A DNA stretch of 64,000 nucleotides from Aulostomus chinensis (lineage: Eukaryota; Chordata; Actinopteri; Syngnathiformes; Aulostomidae), in the NCBI GenBank assembly GCA_037954235.1, contig JBBMOA010000002.1, positions 9,083,009 through 9,147,008 of the forward strand. The letters run 5' to 3'. The translations under genes and the position numbers were made by a program. The notes below the pieces were generated by a model. It made no database searches. It saw only the letters and a program-made list of their open reading frames with translations, and had not been told where the DNA came from. Positions 53,907 through 63,766 of this stretch are shown piece by piece (position 1 is the first letter of the stretch; each line of letters opens with the position of its first letter).

Positions 53907-55138
53907 CCTTGTATTCTCCATTGCGGTTGGCTTTCAGCCCATCGGGAGCATGCAGCTGAATGGTGGAGTTGCTGATCATCTCAACACAACATTCCTCGTC
54001 TTCTGTTCCCAGTGGGCGTATGCGACAGTACACCTAGAGAATCATATTTCAACATTTCAGAGACAGACTTGTAATGGCACCTCTAGAAATACTCTGCTCA
54101 GTAAACCTCTTGGAAACTTTAAAGCGTTCCAACTCAAACAGGACAATATCAGTCCTGTGCTTCTGCCCCGAATGTTTTGCTTTACTCTCTCTCTCTCGAT
54201 CGCTCATCACACTTGAACTAAGACTGTGGCTGTTGTGTTAACTCACCCCAACCGGATCTTTCTCTGTGTTGGACGCCTTCTTTGGGCCAGCCCTGCGAGG
54301 AGTCTTGCCTTTCCTGGGAATGAAAACGATGACATTTACGGGAAGTCCAAATACTCAACATGTCATTCCAAAATGACAGGGATTTAGAACTCACATCTCT
54401 TATGCTAACTTGTCTCTTCTCAAAGCTCTTGACACTGTTGCCTGATTCCTACATGCGGAGTTCGCCTCCACGTAAATAAAATAAATAGACTCAATTTATT
54501 GGGTGCTTTCTACCTTGGCGGGACTCAAAAGTGCTTTACAGTGTCATCTCAGTCACCCATTCACACACACATGGTGAAGGCTGCCATGCAAGGCGCCGAC
54601 TTACTCATCAGGAGCAATTATGGGTTCAGTATCTTGCTCAAGGACACTTCGACATGGTTACAAGGGGGGAGGATCAGAACAGCGACCCTTCGGGATACTA
54701 GATCGCCACTCTCCCTCTAAGCCACGCCCCCATGCCAACACTGTTCCAAGTTTACTCCTCGGGTTGTCGCCGTCAAGATATGCTAACTTTACGTGTCATT
54801 AAGGAACTTCCATCCGTCAACAACAAGCAACTATAATGGTTGAGTAAATGCGTTACGTAGCGTTGCACCAGTAACATTAAAGTTTTATTGTTTCCCGACA
54901 GAGATTTTGACCGCTTAAATTCTTAAGTTAGACAGCTAACATCAGCTAGCGTCAGCGCGAGCGTTACCTGTTAGCGCAGTTAGCGTTGCCTGAGAGCTCC
55001 TCAGTTGCTAACCTTCCCTGCTACCGCGCCCAAGTACAAACGCTGCTGGATGAACCTTTAGATAATCTTTAGTTGTATAAAATATTACTTTCTAGAAAGC
55101 AATTCAAAGGCTTGCCATACATACCCTGGTCTCTGCAT
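42558..55138 (-). CDS. kif23: kif23: kinesin-like protein KIF23 / MKLP1, complete, 22 coding exons
   Basis: Plus-end-directed mitotic kinesin-6. With RACGAP1 it forms centralspindlin, which bundles antiparallel microtubules at the central spindle and midbody and is needed for cytokinesis. Coding exons in transcript order: 55138-55125, 54313-54247, 54033-53905, 53562-53457, 53225-53089, 52794-52682, 52579-52409, 51734-51622, 50677-50556, 50374-50272, 50133-50054, 49899-49780, 49550-49391, 49139-48978, 47838-47672, 47497-47324, 46392-46201, 45966-45661, 44455-44243, 44041-43953, 42807-42747, 42602-42558. All junctions have gt/ag ends and phases agree throughout; the total is 947 codons plus TAA. 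The motor domain spans about residues 24-438, with P-loop GVTGSGKT near 112, NRESSRSHS near 296 and DLAGSE near 338. It contains the kinesin-6 insert rich in acidic residues (DPEFADM, VFVSYIEIYNNYIYDLLE). A coiled coil covers roughly 530-700, followed by a basic Ser/Pro-rich tail ending GLGYQK. Residues 440-480 carry an extra stretch compared with the human protein. The start is the MQRPGKGKTPRR reading, which matches the basic N-terminus of the family. Confidence 0.97.
42747..42807 (-). CDS. kif23: kif23 coding exon 21, basic nuclear-localisation and Aurora B site segment
   Basis: Completes a split Ser codon with exon 20, then encodes RKRRSGSAEGPDPMDGIENR, matching the human RKRRSS region. 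In the human protein this basic cluster is a nuclear localisation signal, and its serine is phosphorylated by Aurora B to help keep MKLP1 at the central spindle. The first serine is kept here (about residue 918). Donor gtacaa is weak but the phase fits exon 22 (APVAGASMGLGYQK, TAA at 42558-42560). Confidence 0.88.
45030..45049. repeat. (GT)n microsatellite in kif23 intron 18
   Basis: Ten GT units, intronic. Confidence 0.9.
45661..45966 (-). CDS. kif23: kif23 coding exon 18: long-isoform cassette exon, 102 codons
   Basis: Phase 0 at both ends (306 nt), so it can be skipped without a frameshift. In mammals the equivalent exon (104 codons) distinguishes the long CHO1-type isoform from the short MKLP1 isoform. 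The diagnostic block VASCISDWEQ is at about residues 741-750, and SQP near the exon start also matches the family. The chosen acceptor (tcatcactttgcag, before GACTTCAGC) has a clear pyrimidine tract. A weaker in-frame ag 54 bases downstream (at 45913/45914) could give a shorter form. The exon ends GTR before gttagt. The rest of the exon is poorly conserved and rich in Ser, Arg and Pro. No RRSNS-like motif is visible. Confidence 0.85.
47105..47240. repeat. Possible hAT-type transposon end in kif23 intron 16
   Basis: The right side reads caactgttgagaaccactgg. Its reverse complement resembles the cagtggttctcaac end of hAT elements. Only one end is visible. Confidence 0.3.
48227..48799. mobile_element. 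pogo/Tigger-like non-autonomous DNA transposon (MITE) in kif23 intron 14
   Basis: The two ends are near-perfect inverted repeats: the left end reads tattttccgcactataagg after TACCG, and the right end is its reverse complement before CGGTA. The element is flanked by TA, the target of Tc1/mariner-superfamily elements. Sub-terminal blocks (gtgcgcctt and gatgcgcctta types) are repeated inside both ends. Internally at about 48440-48500 a short frame reads MATFKRHAHDAEFKLKAI, which resembles the N-terminal helix-turn-helix start of pogo-type transposases, so this looks like an internally deleted copy. No functional transposase remains. Confidence 0.8.
50272..50374 (-). CDS. kif23: kif23 coding exon 10, switch II
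   Basis: Encodes SQLCLVDLAGSERTSRTRAE followed by GSRLREAG. DLAGSE is the kinesin switch II that couples nucleotide state to microtubule binding. It enters in phase 0 and leaves in phase 1, joined to exon 11 by a glycine codon split G|GT (REAG-NINQSL). Confidence 0.95.
50556..50677 (-). CDS. kif23: kif23 coding exon 9, switch I
   Basis: Encodes RRIANTQLNRESSRSHSVF, with the kinesin switch I signature (NxxSSRSH) that senses the gamma phosphate. It is followed by LKLVQAPLDADGD, as in vertebrate MKLP1. Acceptor cttttccag; donor gtgagc. Exon 10 (50374-50272) then supplies switch II (DLAGSE) and the RTRAEG segment. Confidence 0.95.
51283..51318. repeat. (TATG)n / (TATC)n microsatellite in kif23 intron 8
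   Basis: About seven tatg units followed by tatc units; intronic. Confidence 0.93.
53089..53225 (-). CDS. kif23: kif23 coding exon 5, ATP-binding P-loop
   Basis: Encodes LLFTYGVTGSGKTYTMTG, which contains the Walker A/P-loop GxxGSGKT that binds the ATP phosphates. It continues through PGEGGLLPRSLDMLFNSIG, strongly conserved in kinesin-6. It enters in phase 1 from exon 4 (SKN-G) and leaves in phase 0 after AKRF, joining VFKPDDKNG of exon 6. Confidence 0.95.
53858..53904. repeat. (CA)n microsatellite abutting kif23 exon 3 donor
   Basis: 47-bp tract. On the minus strand it is (GT)n and its first GT is the intron-3 splice donor. Confidence 0.97.
53905..54033 (-). CDS. kif23: kif23 coding exon 3, start of the motor core, with donor in a microsatellite
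   Basis: Encodes VYCRIRPL (the first beta strand of the kinesin motor) through NRNGEYKE, 43 codons, phase 0 at both ends. The next exon (53562-53457) continues TQYCFKKVFG. The donor dinucleotide after the last GAG is the first GT of an uninterrupted (GT)n tract, so this splice site reads gtgtgtgt rather than gtaagt. Confidence 0.93.
54488..54728 (-). mobile_element. SINE B copy in kif23 intron 1
   Basis: Reverse orientation. The right end is the tRNA-like head (gggggcgtggctta, the reverse complement of 54716-54729). The middle is the reverse of cttgagcaagatactgaacc, and the left end is the tail with agactcaatttattgggtgc. It is diverged from the 63498 copy and lies in non-coding intron. Confidence 0.75.
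55125..55138 (-). CDS. kif23: kif23 coding exon 1 (14 coding bases)
   Basis: Only four codons and two bases (MQRP plus G-) precede a gtatgt donor. The split codon is completed by exon 2 at 54313 to read GKGKTPRR. The start is chosen because the joined frame gives the short basic N-terminus typical of KIF23 and continues directly into the motor domain (DPVG-VYCRIRPL). Being so short, this exon would be missed by any open-reading-frame search. Confidence 0.85.
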
Positions 55139-55300
55139 TTTGTGCTGTTCGACTCCGAATCGGCAGCACTTCATACACCAGCGCTCTTCTCGATTTGAAA
55201 TCCCCCTCTTGAGCTCGTTTTTTTCGACAGTCTGGGATTTTATCCAATCGCAGCGCAGACAGTCAAGACAATCGAGTGGAAGTCCCGCCTCCGTAAAGCA
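55139..55300 (-). promoter_or_regulatory. kif23: kif23 proximal promoter with CHR, CCAAT and GC/E2F-like elements
   Basis: Directly upstream of the start codon lie TTTGAA at 55194-55199 (cell-cycle genes homology region, CHR), CCAAT at 55244-55248 and gtcccgcctcc at 55282-55292 (GC box or E2F-like). The CHR and CCAAT are about 50 bp apart. Human KIF23 is known to be repressed in G0/G1 and activated in G2/M through a CHR bound by DREAM or B-MYB-MuvB complexes, with NF-Y on CCAAT boxes, and this layout fits. The transcription start is not determined here. Confidence 0.6.
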
Positions 55301-56663
55301 ATGGTGCATTTTCGGTAAATGGGACAAATGGAGACCGTTGGCTTTAAAATACATAAACAACTCTGCACGAGTTCATGTATCACCTGGTCCACTCGGCACC
55401 ATTCAATAATCTGAGATGTGTTAGCTCCTTTTTTCTTTTCTTTTTTTAACCACTCTTCTAAAGACATAACTTTGACCTGTATAACAGGTAGTTAACCAGA
55501 AACAGAAGGATTATGTATTTAATTATTGGATTGTTTATTGAAGAATTTGTTGAAGCTGCTTTCTGGAACGGACCCCAGATGTTCGATTATTTTTTTTTTT
55601 AACCTGGATTCAAATGTTGTAAAAAGCACAAATTAGTGTTATTCGTGGGTTACTGTCTGGTTCTTTGCTGATATGCAGGAAAGGAGCGGCTCCTCCATCA
55701 GCTGCAAGGCCGCCTGCACAGCTGCATTGGATCTTACAGGGTGACACTGATGGTTCATGATATCAAAACAAACACCAGCTGTGACATACCTGAGGCGTTT
55801 AAGCTTCCATATCCTAAAAGCAAAGATGATACCAGATCAAAGGCATCTATCAATACTGTGGGAAAAAAAATAATTTGTGGAGGAAAAACAAAAGGAAACA
55901 ACTGTGCAGCCAGGCTTGATTTTCGAACAGTCCATCTGTCCCAAAAACAGATGCCTCCCCCCCTGGGCTGCAGCAGCATACTGATTTAATATTGATGGTT
56001 ATCGCATACTGGACATTGGCTGATGTACTGGGAGGAAACCCAATTAGACAGAGAAGCTCACCAGCACATATTGAGCAGCTGGAGAACACGAGGACTCTGG
56101 ATGCTACTGTTGCCAACACAGAGGCTTAAAACAGTGTAAATCTAGATCGTTCTATGGAAAAATAATGGAGAGCTGAACGATCACACAACCTGCTCCTCTT
56201 TAGAACAAGAATAACACAACATCAGGTTTAATTTCTATTTTAATTTGAAAAGTTCATAATAAATAAAATTGGACATAAATACTTTCAAACTTTGCATCAA
56301 AAGATCAACGTGACAATGACACGCGGTTCTATACCCGCACAGAAGCAGCTATCATTTGAGGGAAACATTCAACTCGGAAATCTAAACTTTGATTAAGTTG
56401 CAACTGAAACTCAGGAGCCGAGCACCTTCCTCCCCCATCACGACTGTCTCATGTGCCTTTCAAGTGGCATTTACAACTGTTGGAATTCAGTGTAACAGCA
56501 AAATAAAACCAGCATTTACACGCACCATACAACAAACTTTTATAATGATGTGATAAATTAAAATTGAAATTAATTTTACCATAATAATAATAATAATTAA
56601 TGTCACTTAAGAGTTATATTTCCTTCAACTCTTCACACACGTGTAAAAATCACAGATAAGGAC

Positions 56664-56703
<40 letters not shown>

Positions 56704-57065
56704 CACACACATATATATAAAAGGATCTGTTTTTTATGTTTTTAGTAAATAGTCTCAATCATGTAGCTATTATTGCTACATTTGTAGCTTTTGTAGGAAC
56801 AAGTTTCCTAAGAAACAATTAGATTCAATACTAATTATGGCAACACATACTTTGTTAATCTTCCATTGTTCCTTTGAGCAACGTATACTCTTTTTGTCGG
56901 TTTACCGTCACATCCAACTGTGACGTCTGAGGGAAACGGACCCAGCAGAGTTTAGAACAGACTGAGCCTTATTATTCACTTCAGCATAACTTCTGTTCCT
57001 CTTAGCTCAACATTTTAACCTCACTGGAATAGTGTCGCACTCATCTACACATCCCCAGCTGTGGC
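55301..57065. other. kif23-paqr5 intergenic interval and paqr5 3' UTR
   Basis: About 1.8 kb between the kif23 promoter and the paqr5 stop codon. Its right part should be paqr5 3' UTR. Candidate minus-strand polyadenylation signals are AATAAA at 55534-55539 and ATTAAA at 56224-56229; neither can be chosen from sequence alone. It contains an AC/AT microsatellite at 56665-56719. No coding exon seen. Confidence 0.5.
56665..56719. repeat. AT/AC compound microsatellite
   Basis: tatatat, (AC)n, tatatatat, (AC)n, tatata in the kif23-paqr5 spacer. Confidence 0.9.
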
Positions 57066-57346
57066 TTAATGGAAGCCACAAGTCTTGGCTGATGGTGTCT
57101 TCGGAGGTTTATCATGTTTCTTATCCTGGCAGGTCTGAGCCACCAGGAGAGGCAGACTGAAGAGGATGATCACACTCAAATTGACCACAACACAAAAAAG
57201 TGCTGCCCCCACTGAGTTGGTGAAGGTGATGGGAATGGAGTGTTTGAGGAGCCAGGGGCGTCGTGACATCATGTCCTGCTCGATGGCCTTCATCTGGAAG
57301 TGGGTGCCAAGGATGCCACAGACGTGGAAGAGCTGATGGCTGTGAC
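57066..57346 (-). CDS. paqr5: paqr5 last coding exon, His-rich motif and seventh transmembrane helix
   Basis: The acceptor ccctgcag is followed by GT completing the glycine of DYIG. The exon then reads HSHQLFHVCGILGTHFQM, the conserved PAQR histidine block, and ends with the hydrophobic helix ALFCVVVNLSVIILFSLPLL and a basic cytoplasmic-type tail ending CGFH. This is the exon that best fixes the family. Confidence 0.93.
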
Positions 57347-60300
57347 CTGCAGGGGGAGCAGTCGAGACGTGTTGGAGGCCAGACGAGCAAGACGCCGCAG
57401 AATAAATACAAGTCCTCACTGGGCTGATGATTCACGCTGCCAAACCACACACTATAATCTTAACTGGTTATATACGAGTGCTCCTTAACAATAGATTTAA
57501 ATTTAACTCACATGTTTTTGTCTATATGAATAATCTAGATGTCAAAATAAAGAAAACACTAAAGTGAAGACCTGGGATCTATCCGCAGACAGCAGGTCTA
57601 CCTCGTTCCCTCGCTCTAATAAAAGAGTCCTACGGTGCTGGAGTCTGGTTTCCAGGGTGATCCACAGTGATCAAAGACACTGAACTGCACTCCCTGGGTT
57701 ATATTTTGCTTAAAACTCTGAACCTGCATGCACCACTAAAGAGTATCCATCCAAGAACAACGGTAGCACATCATCTAGCGTTAATGGAGCCATGTTTGGG
57801 GCTGATAATGTGAAGAGCAAAGTTAGCTGCACATTTCGGCAGAGAGTTTTGGGGATGAAGGGGTTAACCAAAGTTGACAACAGCTACTTAAAATGCCAAT
57901 ATGAGGGAAAATGGGTCCAATTCATTCATTGTCTTCCGCTTATTCCTTACTAGTAAGGGTCGCGGGGGGGCTGGAGCCTATCCCAGTGGCTACGGGCGAG
58001 AGGCGGGGTTCACCCTGGACAGGTCACCAGTCCATCACAGGACCAACACATAGAGACAGACAACCATTCACACTCACAGTCACACCTACACTCAATTTAG
58101 AGTATCAATCAGCCTCGTCCCCTCTTGATGTCTTTGGACTGTGGGAGGAAGCTGGAGTACCAGAGAGAACCCACACAGGAACAGGGAGAACATGGAGACA
58201 CACACAGAAAGAACCTTCTTGCTGTGAGGCCACAGTGCTGACCACTGCACCACCGTGCTGCCTGGGTCCAATTAAAAATGTTAAAAACCACACTGCATAA
58301 AACAGAAATAGAAATAGAAGTATTAATCAGAGAAATTTGTCAAATGGATGTGAAGGACGGAACTGAGTTAGCGTGCACAGTCTCGTGATAGCAGCAGAAG
58401 CTGTCATCACCCATCCAAACAGTCTGATGCAGCGCTGCCCAAACTGGGGGCTGGGGGCCAAATTTGGCACGCCATAAAGTTTGATCTGTAATTAGGGACA
58501 ATGAATAAATAAATGGATAAATATAAAACCAATTTCAAACGTATGTTCAAATGTCTCCTTTTTGTGAGGAAAAAAAAAACTCCTTAAATTTGTACGATCC
58601 CTAAAAATTACTTTTCTTCATCAAAAGTTGACCAGGCAGCAGAGTGACGTTTGGTGCGAGACGTCAGTGAGGCGCTGGGGAAGTAAAGCTCATTCTTACC
58701 GATGTAGTCGAAGCTCCCCGGCGCCAAGCGCTCAGGTAAATGTGTGGCAAACAGAAATCCTGTTAGGAAAGCCAATGCAATGTGGTTGTAATGGAGGATG
58801 TTGGTATCATTGTCAGTGCAGCCGTCCCCAACGCACAAGAACACCTGGACACACAACAAACCAAATACGCCCAAAAGAAGAATAAATTCTGTTAATTATC
58901 ATCTATACTCGTAAAATTAATTTGTATAAATGTAGCTTTTTGAAGAACAATTCCAGGCTGTCGTATGTGCTAACTGTCCACAGCGCTGACTTTGATTACA
59001 GAGAAAACAACATCATAACGTCACGTTGTTAAGCCCGTTAACTGCATTTGGAAACGGCTGAACATCTGCACGTTATTTCTTTAAATCACATCAATTTTGT
59101 GATTTATTTGACAATCAGCAGGCACGCGGGTATGAGCCTATGACATAATTCCTGCCATTGATTTTTGCTTCAAGATCAAGCCAGACGTCTGAAGGAACGA
59201 GGTCTGTGAGGTCATCCGGTGTCACTAGCGAGACACTCCCAGCCAGCCTCTCGGTGTGAAGACAGTTGTGAGCGAGCAGCGTATAATAATGTGTCCCTAC
59301 CCTATAGAAGAGAGGAATGTTGTCGAACAGGTAGGGGAAGGCAAACGCAACAACACGGAGAGCTTTGCCGAACTTTGGACTCTGATACTCAGGGAATCTG
59401 AAATGAAAAAACAAAAGTTATTGTTTATGAAATAACCCTTATAGTTTGACATTTTTCTCAGGATTTTGACAGTGTGATGGCTTTGGAGGAAGTCATCAGA
59501 GAACCTATGATGGCGTCGTAACAGAAGACCTTCATCGTCTGATGAGGTTGAGTCAAAGTACTACAGTGATGCAGCTGGAATAACATCAAACCTGTACACA
59601 CGTTGATATGAGGTCCGTCAAACTGGTATTAAAAATGTGTGAAATAAAAGAGCTTTTCATCTGTTCTGAAAACAAACAAAAAAACATTCAGAGAACATTC
59701 TTGCTCTTATGTATAAAAAGCACAAAAAAAATAAAAAAATCTTCAGAGTATATTTTGTATTTCATCCAAGCAAAAATAACACAGAACAATGTTAATTTTC
59801 GTAGCATTAAAGTCGTTGAGTCATGGTGCTGCAAGACAAGATTTGCCCTTGGCTCCTCCAACCTGTCCAGCTGAAACTATCGGTGGAGTTAATGACTGCT
59901 TAGGGTTTGTCTCCATAGTAACAGTCAGGCAACGCTGACCAGTAAGAACCTGGGACTCAGCGAGCTCGGTGGGCCCAACGCGACCTGAGGTGAACATTCC
60001 GGAAAGACAGTCGTACCGTTTTAAGAAAGATGTCTCACAGCTGCCGTCACATCCCACACAACAAACATCAGGATGGATAAATAGAAGAGCAGATTGTCAG
60101 CAAAAGCATAGTTTTTACCTCTTTACGATGTCATGATTATACTGTAGAAATGGTAAGCCAAGCCTTGCAAGCGACGGGGAGAGATGAGTGGAAAAAAAAC
60201 AAAACAACAATAATTAGGAAGCTACTTAGTCAACATTATGTCAGTGCATGAGGAGAAAACAAGAAATGTAGGAGGGGGAGGAGGTGGAATGGGAGCCAGA

Positions 60301-61785
60301 CAGGATATGATGCAACAGGATGCTACTTTCAGTTTTTTTTAATTTTCAGGCTGTAATATTTTGATGTGATATTGGGATGGAGGGAGTGTGTAGACGAAGA
60401 GAGGAGGATGAACTCCAGATCTGAAAAGAGAGGTGCCCTCACACGACCAAAGGCAAGCAGGGTCGACGACATGAAACGAAAGCCACCTCTTAACTTTACA
60501 CGCCACATTGCTGTAGCGGCACAGAAACAACTCCAGCGGGAAGTATGTAGGATTTCTGAAGGGTGAGTTGGGTTGGTAGCTTGCGAAAAACCAAAACCAA
60601 AAACAAACAGGCTGATGCCTTATTATTAGGACAGAATTCTTCATCAGGGTGTTATGTAAGACTTTAGAGTGATACTGCACCTGAAAAGAGTATTTTGCCT
60701 CTCAGGTCCTCACAAAAGGTGCCTTAAGTTCACAAAGATGTTATTTTTTCCACTTCTTTGTGAATCAAGAATACAGAAGGAGCCAGACACGTCTATGTAG
60801 CTTGAGGCTATTGACATCCCAGGGGCGCCGACTGCATCGTTAGGATATCATTTGAAGCAAACCGCCCGTGGGTTTTCTCAAAGATTGTTAACCTTTGTTT
60901 GCCAAATCTGGAGCTGGCTGACTACTCATATAATGTATTGGTTTGGCGGTGCCTCACAGGTGAGCGCGCTGTCATGTGATGCTTCTTTTTCTGAAAGAGA
61001 ACATGAGGTTGTGTGAAATGCATGTCAGGACTCTACCTGGAGTAGCAGGCCAGGCCGGTGCAGAGGACAGTGTTGAACACAGCTATGGGGACGTAGCACT
61101 GGTGGAAGACGCTGTTCACCCATTTGTCCGGGAACACGTAAGCTGAATAGGTAATTGCGGACCCTGAGATACACACATCAGGACTTTTAACCCTCAACTC
61201 TCATCATGAAATACTGTTCAAAGTAACGCATCAATGAAAAGGACCTCAAGTATTGAAATCGGCTCCTAAAACAGAACCACAGAATGTGGGAGAGGCTCCT
61301 GTTCTGGACGAACTCCCTTTGGTCATTCAGTTATCACTGGCTGGACTACGACTTGACACTGATAAGTGGGTCAATATTTCTGTAGCTTATCTATGGAGTG
61401 AATGTTTTACACCTTCACATCAGAGACTCCAGTACGCTGAAAAAATTCCCAAATCATGTTGAGCACATATTTGAGGCCCACCCACGTTCTGGTGTGCATG
61501 TCAGAGCGTTTCTGTAAAGTTTTCATCTAAAATACTTGAACTTCTCTCACATGAGCGGTGAACCAATGCTCAGACTTACCTAGGCTGTAGAAACTGAGGG
61601 CGCCGTAGTCAAAAAAGAAGCAGATGTGGCGTGCACGTGCTGACATGCTGCTGAATGTGTGAGCGCAGCTGGACGCCAGAGGATAAATGCAGCAGGACAC
61701 CAGGAAGATCACCAGAGGCCAAGTGAAGGAGTGCTGCCATGCCGTCTGCATCAGCACCACTGTTACCAGTTTCCACAGGAAGTAC
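57066..61785 (-). CDS. paqr5: paqr5: membrane progestin receptor gamma, 3' five coding exons (5' end outside window)
   Basis: A seven-pass PAQR-family membrane receptor; family members bind progestins or adiponectin. Exons in transcript order: 61785-61580, 61163-61037, 59397-59301, 58844-58700, 57346-57066 (stop TAA at 57066-57068). All junctions are gt/ag and phases agree, giving 856 nt, about 285 residues of an expected 330-350. Family marks are SSCAHTFSSMS and CFFFDYGA in the first exon, GSAITYSAYVFPDKW and the FNTVLCTGLACYSR helix in the second, HLPERLAPGSFDYIG across exons four and five, and the His-rich HSHQLFHV block thought to hold the metal-ligand histidines. The tail is basic (KKHDKPPKTP). 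The first exon here starts in mid-codon, so the N-terminal segment (GYR and NIWTHLLP motifs) must be encoded upstream, beyond base 64000. The gene lies next to kif23 in the same orientation, as in human 15q23. Whether this is the a or b teleost co-orthologue cannot be told. Confidence 0.93.
57347..58699 (-). other. paqr5 last intron, containing a SINE A insertion
   Basis: Non-coding between gt (58698-58699) and ag. Apart from the SINE A copy at 57923-58262 I see no structure. A short stretch near 58430-58480 with G runs could be a decayed transposon end but cannot be assigned. Confidence 0.6.
57923..58262 (-). mobile_element. SINE A copy in paqr5 last intron, with 11-bp target-site duplication
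   Basis: Same family as the 13696-14066 copy and same orientation. Direct repeats tgggtccaatt flank it at 57912-57922 and 58263-58273. The head carries an internal deletion that removes the box B region: the sequence passes from the cacacagaaag block straight to aaccttcttgctgtg. Confidence 0.85.
58700..58844 (-). CDS. paqr5: paqr5 fourth visible coding exon
   Basis: Encodes VFLCVGDGCTDN, a short loop, then the helix HYNHIALAFLTGFLFATHLPE and RLAPGSFDYIG. LPERLAPG and FDYIG match mPR gamma almost exactly. Donor gtaaga; phase 1, completed in the last exon. Confidence 0.92.
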
Positions 61786-62838
61786 CTGCCAGGAGACACA
61801 GATTAAGATTAAACTGCAGCAGGTCTGAGTCGACGTTTTTAACCTTGTAACGAGAACAAATGAGCAAAGCTGATCCGCTCAGAGGAATGTCTTTTAAATT
61901 TTGGAGCTAAACGGTTCTGGATTTGTGCAATTGACGCAATAGGATTAGCTAATGAGCACACACACAAACACACCAGGGACATATTAAAGGCAAACATTAA
62001 TAAATGAGAAGAGCAAAAGATTTCACGGGATATATTATGAATTACAGGGTTTGATTTGCTTTGCTCACATGTATGAAACATGAGTTCACGCTTCTGTCGT
62101 CGCATGATAAAGAAACACAGAAACACAACCAAAAGCAAACAGGTCTATGAATGAAATGCTAATGTAGATGTGATTATAGTCATGTTTACATGTTACTTAG
62201 CTCTGACTTTGTGTTTTGATTCCCAGTTTGGAGTTAGGCCTGGTTAACTCTTATATTAAGCTAAGCTCATCATCTCCCTACTGAAGCTCCATCAATAATA
62301 CAGCGCTATCAATATGCAATGGAAATCAATTTATTTACCAAAATGTCAACTGCTTCACAAACTCGACGAAACCAAATAATCGTACATGAAAACAAACTGG
62401 AGTACACGGTCTCCGGTGGTTCAGCCCTCTGTCTAGCGCTGAGGCCTAACTAGTTCTCTAACTGACACACACAACTAATAAAAGGGGTCACATCAAACAA
62501 CTTTGTGCGGATGTTCAAGGTCGTGACATTAAAGGGCACAGACGAGGCTTCTACATGAGCCAGGAGCACTGTTGCACCTCTGCAGGCACTGAGACCTGAA
62601 TAATGAACTGACATCTACATTTTCGCTCAATTATGAAATCATGCATTAGCCAGTAACTGTCAGCGATGCCACAGCAAACAGCTCCAGCTTATCAGCCTTC
62701 CTGGTACGCGGCAGCTACTGCTCCTACCCCTCAATGCACCTCATTAACAAATCAGTGTTTGTTCTTCACTGAGCAATTAATTGTGGCGACTCCTAGGAAG
62801 ACTCTGCAGCTAGCTCACACCCATGTGACCTGAGCTAC

Positions 62839-62839
<1 letters not shown>

Positions 62840-62924
<85 letters not shown>
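62840..62924. repeat. (AC)n microsatellite, 85 bp
   Basis: Perfect AC dinucleotide tract, the longest in the window, in the paqr5 5' intron. Confidence 0.97.
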
Positions 62925-62926
<2 letters not shown>

Positions 62927-63497
62927 TCTCCCTGGACCCTGCAGTCAAAGCAACTGCTATCTCAGCAGGCAGGAAGTGTAGCGAGGCCAGCGGGAGCATG
63001 AAACCTCCGTAGTAACTCTGATCCTGTAATACGCTCGCGTAAACACACTCCGCATACACACCAACAGATGGAAATCCATCTATTGTGGAGTTAAGCACAG
63101 TCAACAGAAGTCATGCTCCTTGGTGTCTCCCTCCCTGACTCTTTTTCCTTCTGTTTCACCTTGTTAGAAACTCTCAGCATCAAAGTGTCTCATCCTCAGT
63201 CGTCTTACCGGTGAGGAATCTGAGAAAATTAAAAAAGAAGAATCTGCTTTTCAAACGTATTCAAATTTAGTGTTGCATCATTTTAATGATTCACACAGAT
63301 CCATCAAACTTCGATATCAGGCTCATCAAAATAAAAGCACACGCTCTAAATATTCTACTGCATTAATACTTACATATATAACCTACATGAAAATGTTCAT
63401 CATAGCACTGCTCCTCTGTTTAAGCATGGTTTATCATGCAGGACTGGTGGGTAAAAGACGAGGAAGAGCAATGATTCAGAGAGGAAGCTGACATCTT

Positions 63498-63766
63498 GGG
63501 CGGCATGGCTCAGGGGTAGAGTGGCCGTCTAGCAACCAAAGGGTCGCTGGTTTGATCCCCGACCCCGGTGACCATGTCAAAGTGTCCTTGAGCAAGATAC
63601 TGAACCCATAATTGCTCCTGATGAGTAGGTTGGCACCTTGCATGGTAGCCTCCACCATCAGTGTGTGAATGTGTGTGTGAACGGGTGAATGAGATGACAC
63701 TGTAAAGCGCTTTGAGTACCGCTAAGGTAGAAAAGCGCTATATAAAATTGAGTCCATTTACCATCT
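63498..63766 (+). mobile_element. SINE B, best-preserved copy
   Basis: Begins gggcggcatggctcaggggt with box A-like sequence, then ctggtttgatccccg as box B, the ccttgagcaagatactgaac core, and a 3' tail agcgctatataaaattgagt reading into ccatttacca. Tails of this kind are shared with L2-type LINEs in fish. A short flanking repeat catctt (63492-63497 and 63762-63767) may be the target duplication. Confidence 0.75.

Noticed and set aside
62838..63104. An 88-codon minus-strand open frame, considered as the missing paqr5 5' exon
   Set aside because: It does not contain the expected NIWTHLLP or GYR motifs, and its end is encoded by the (CA)n tract.
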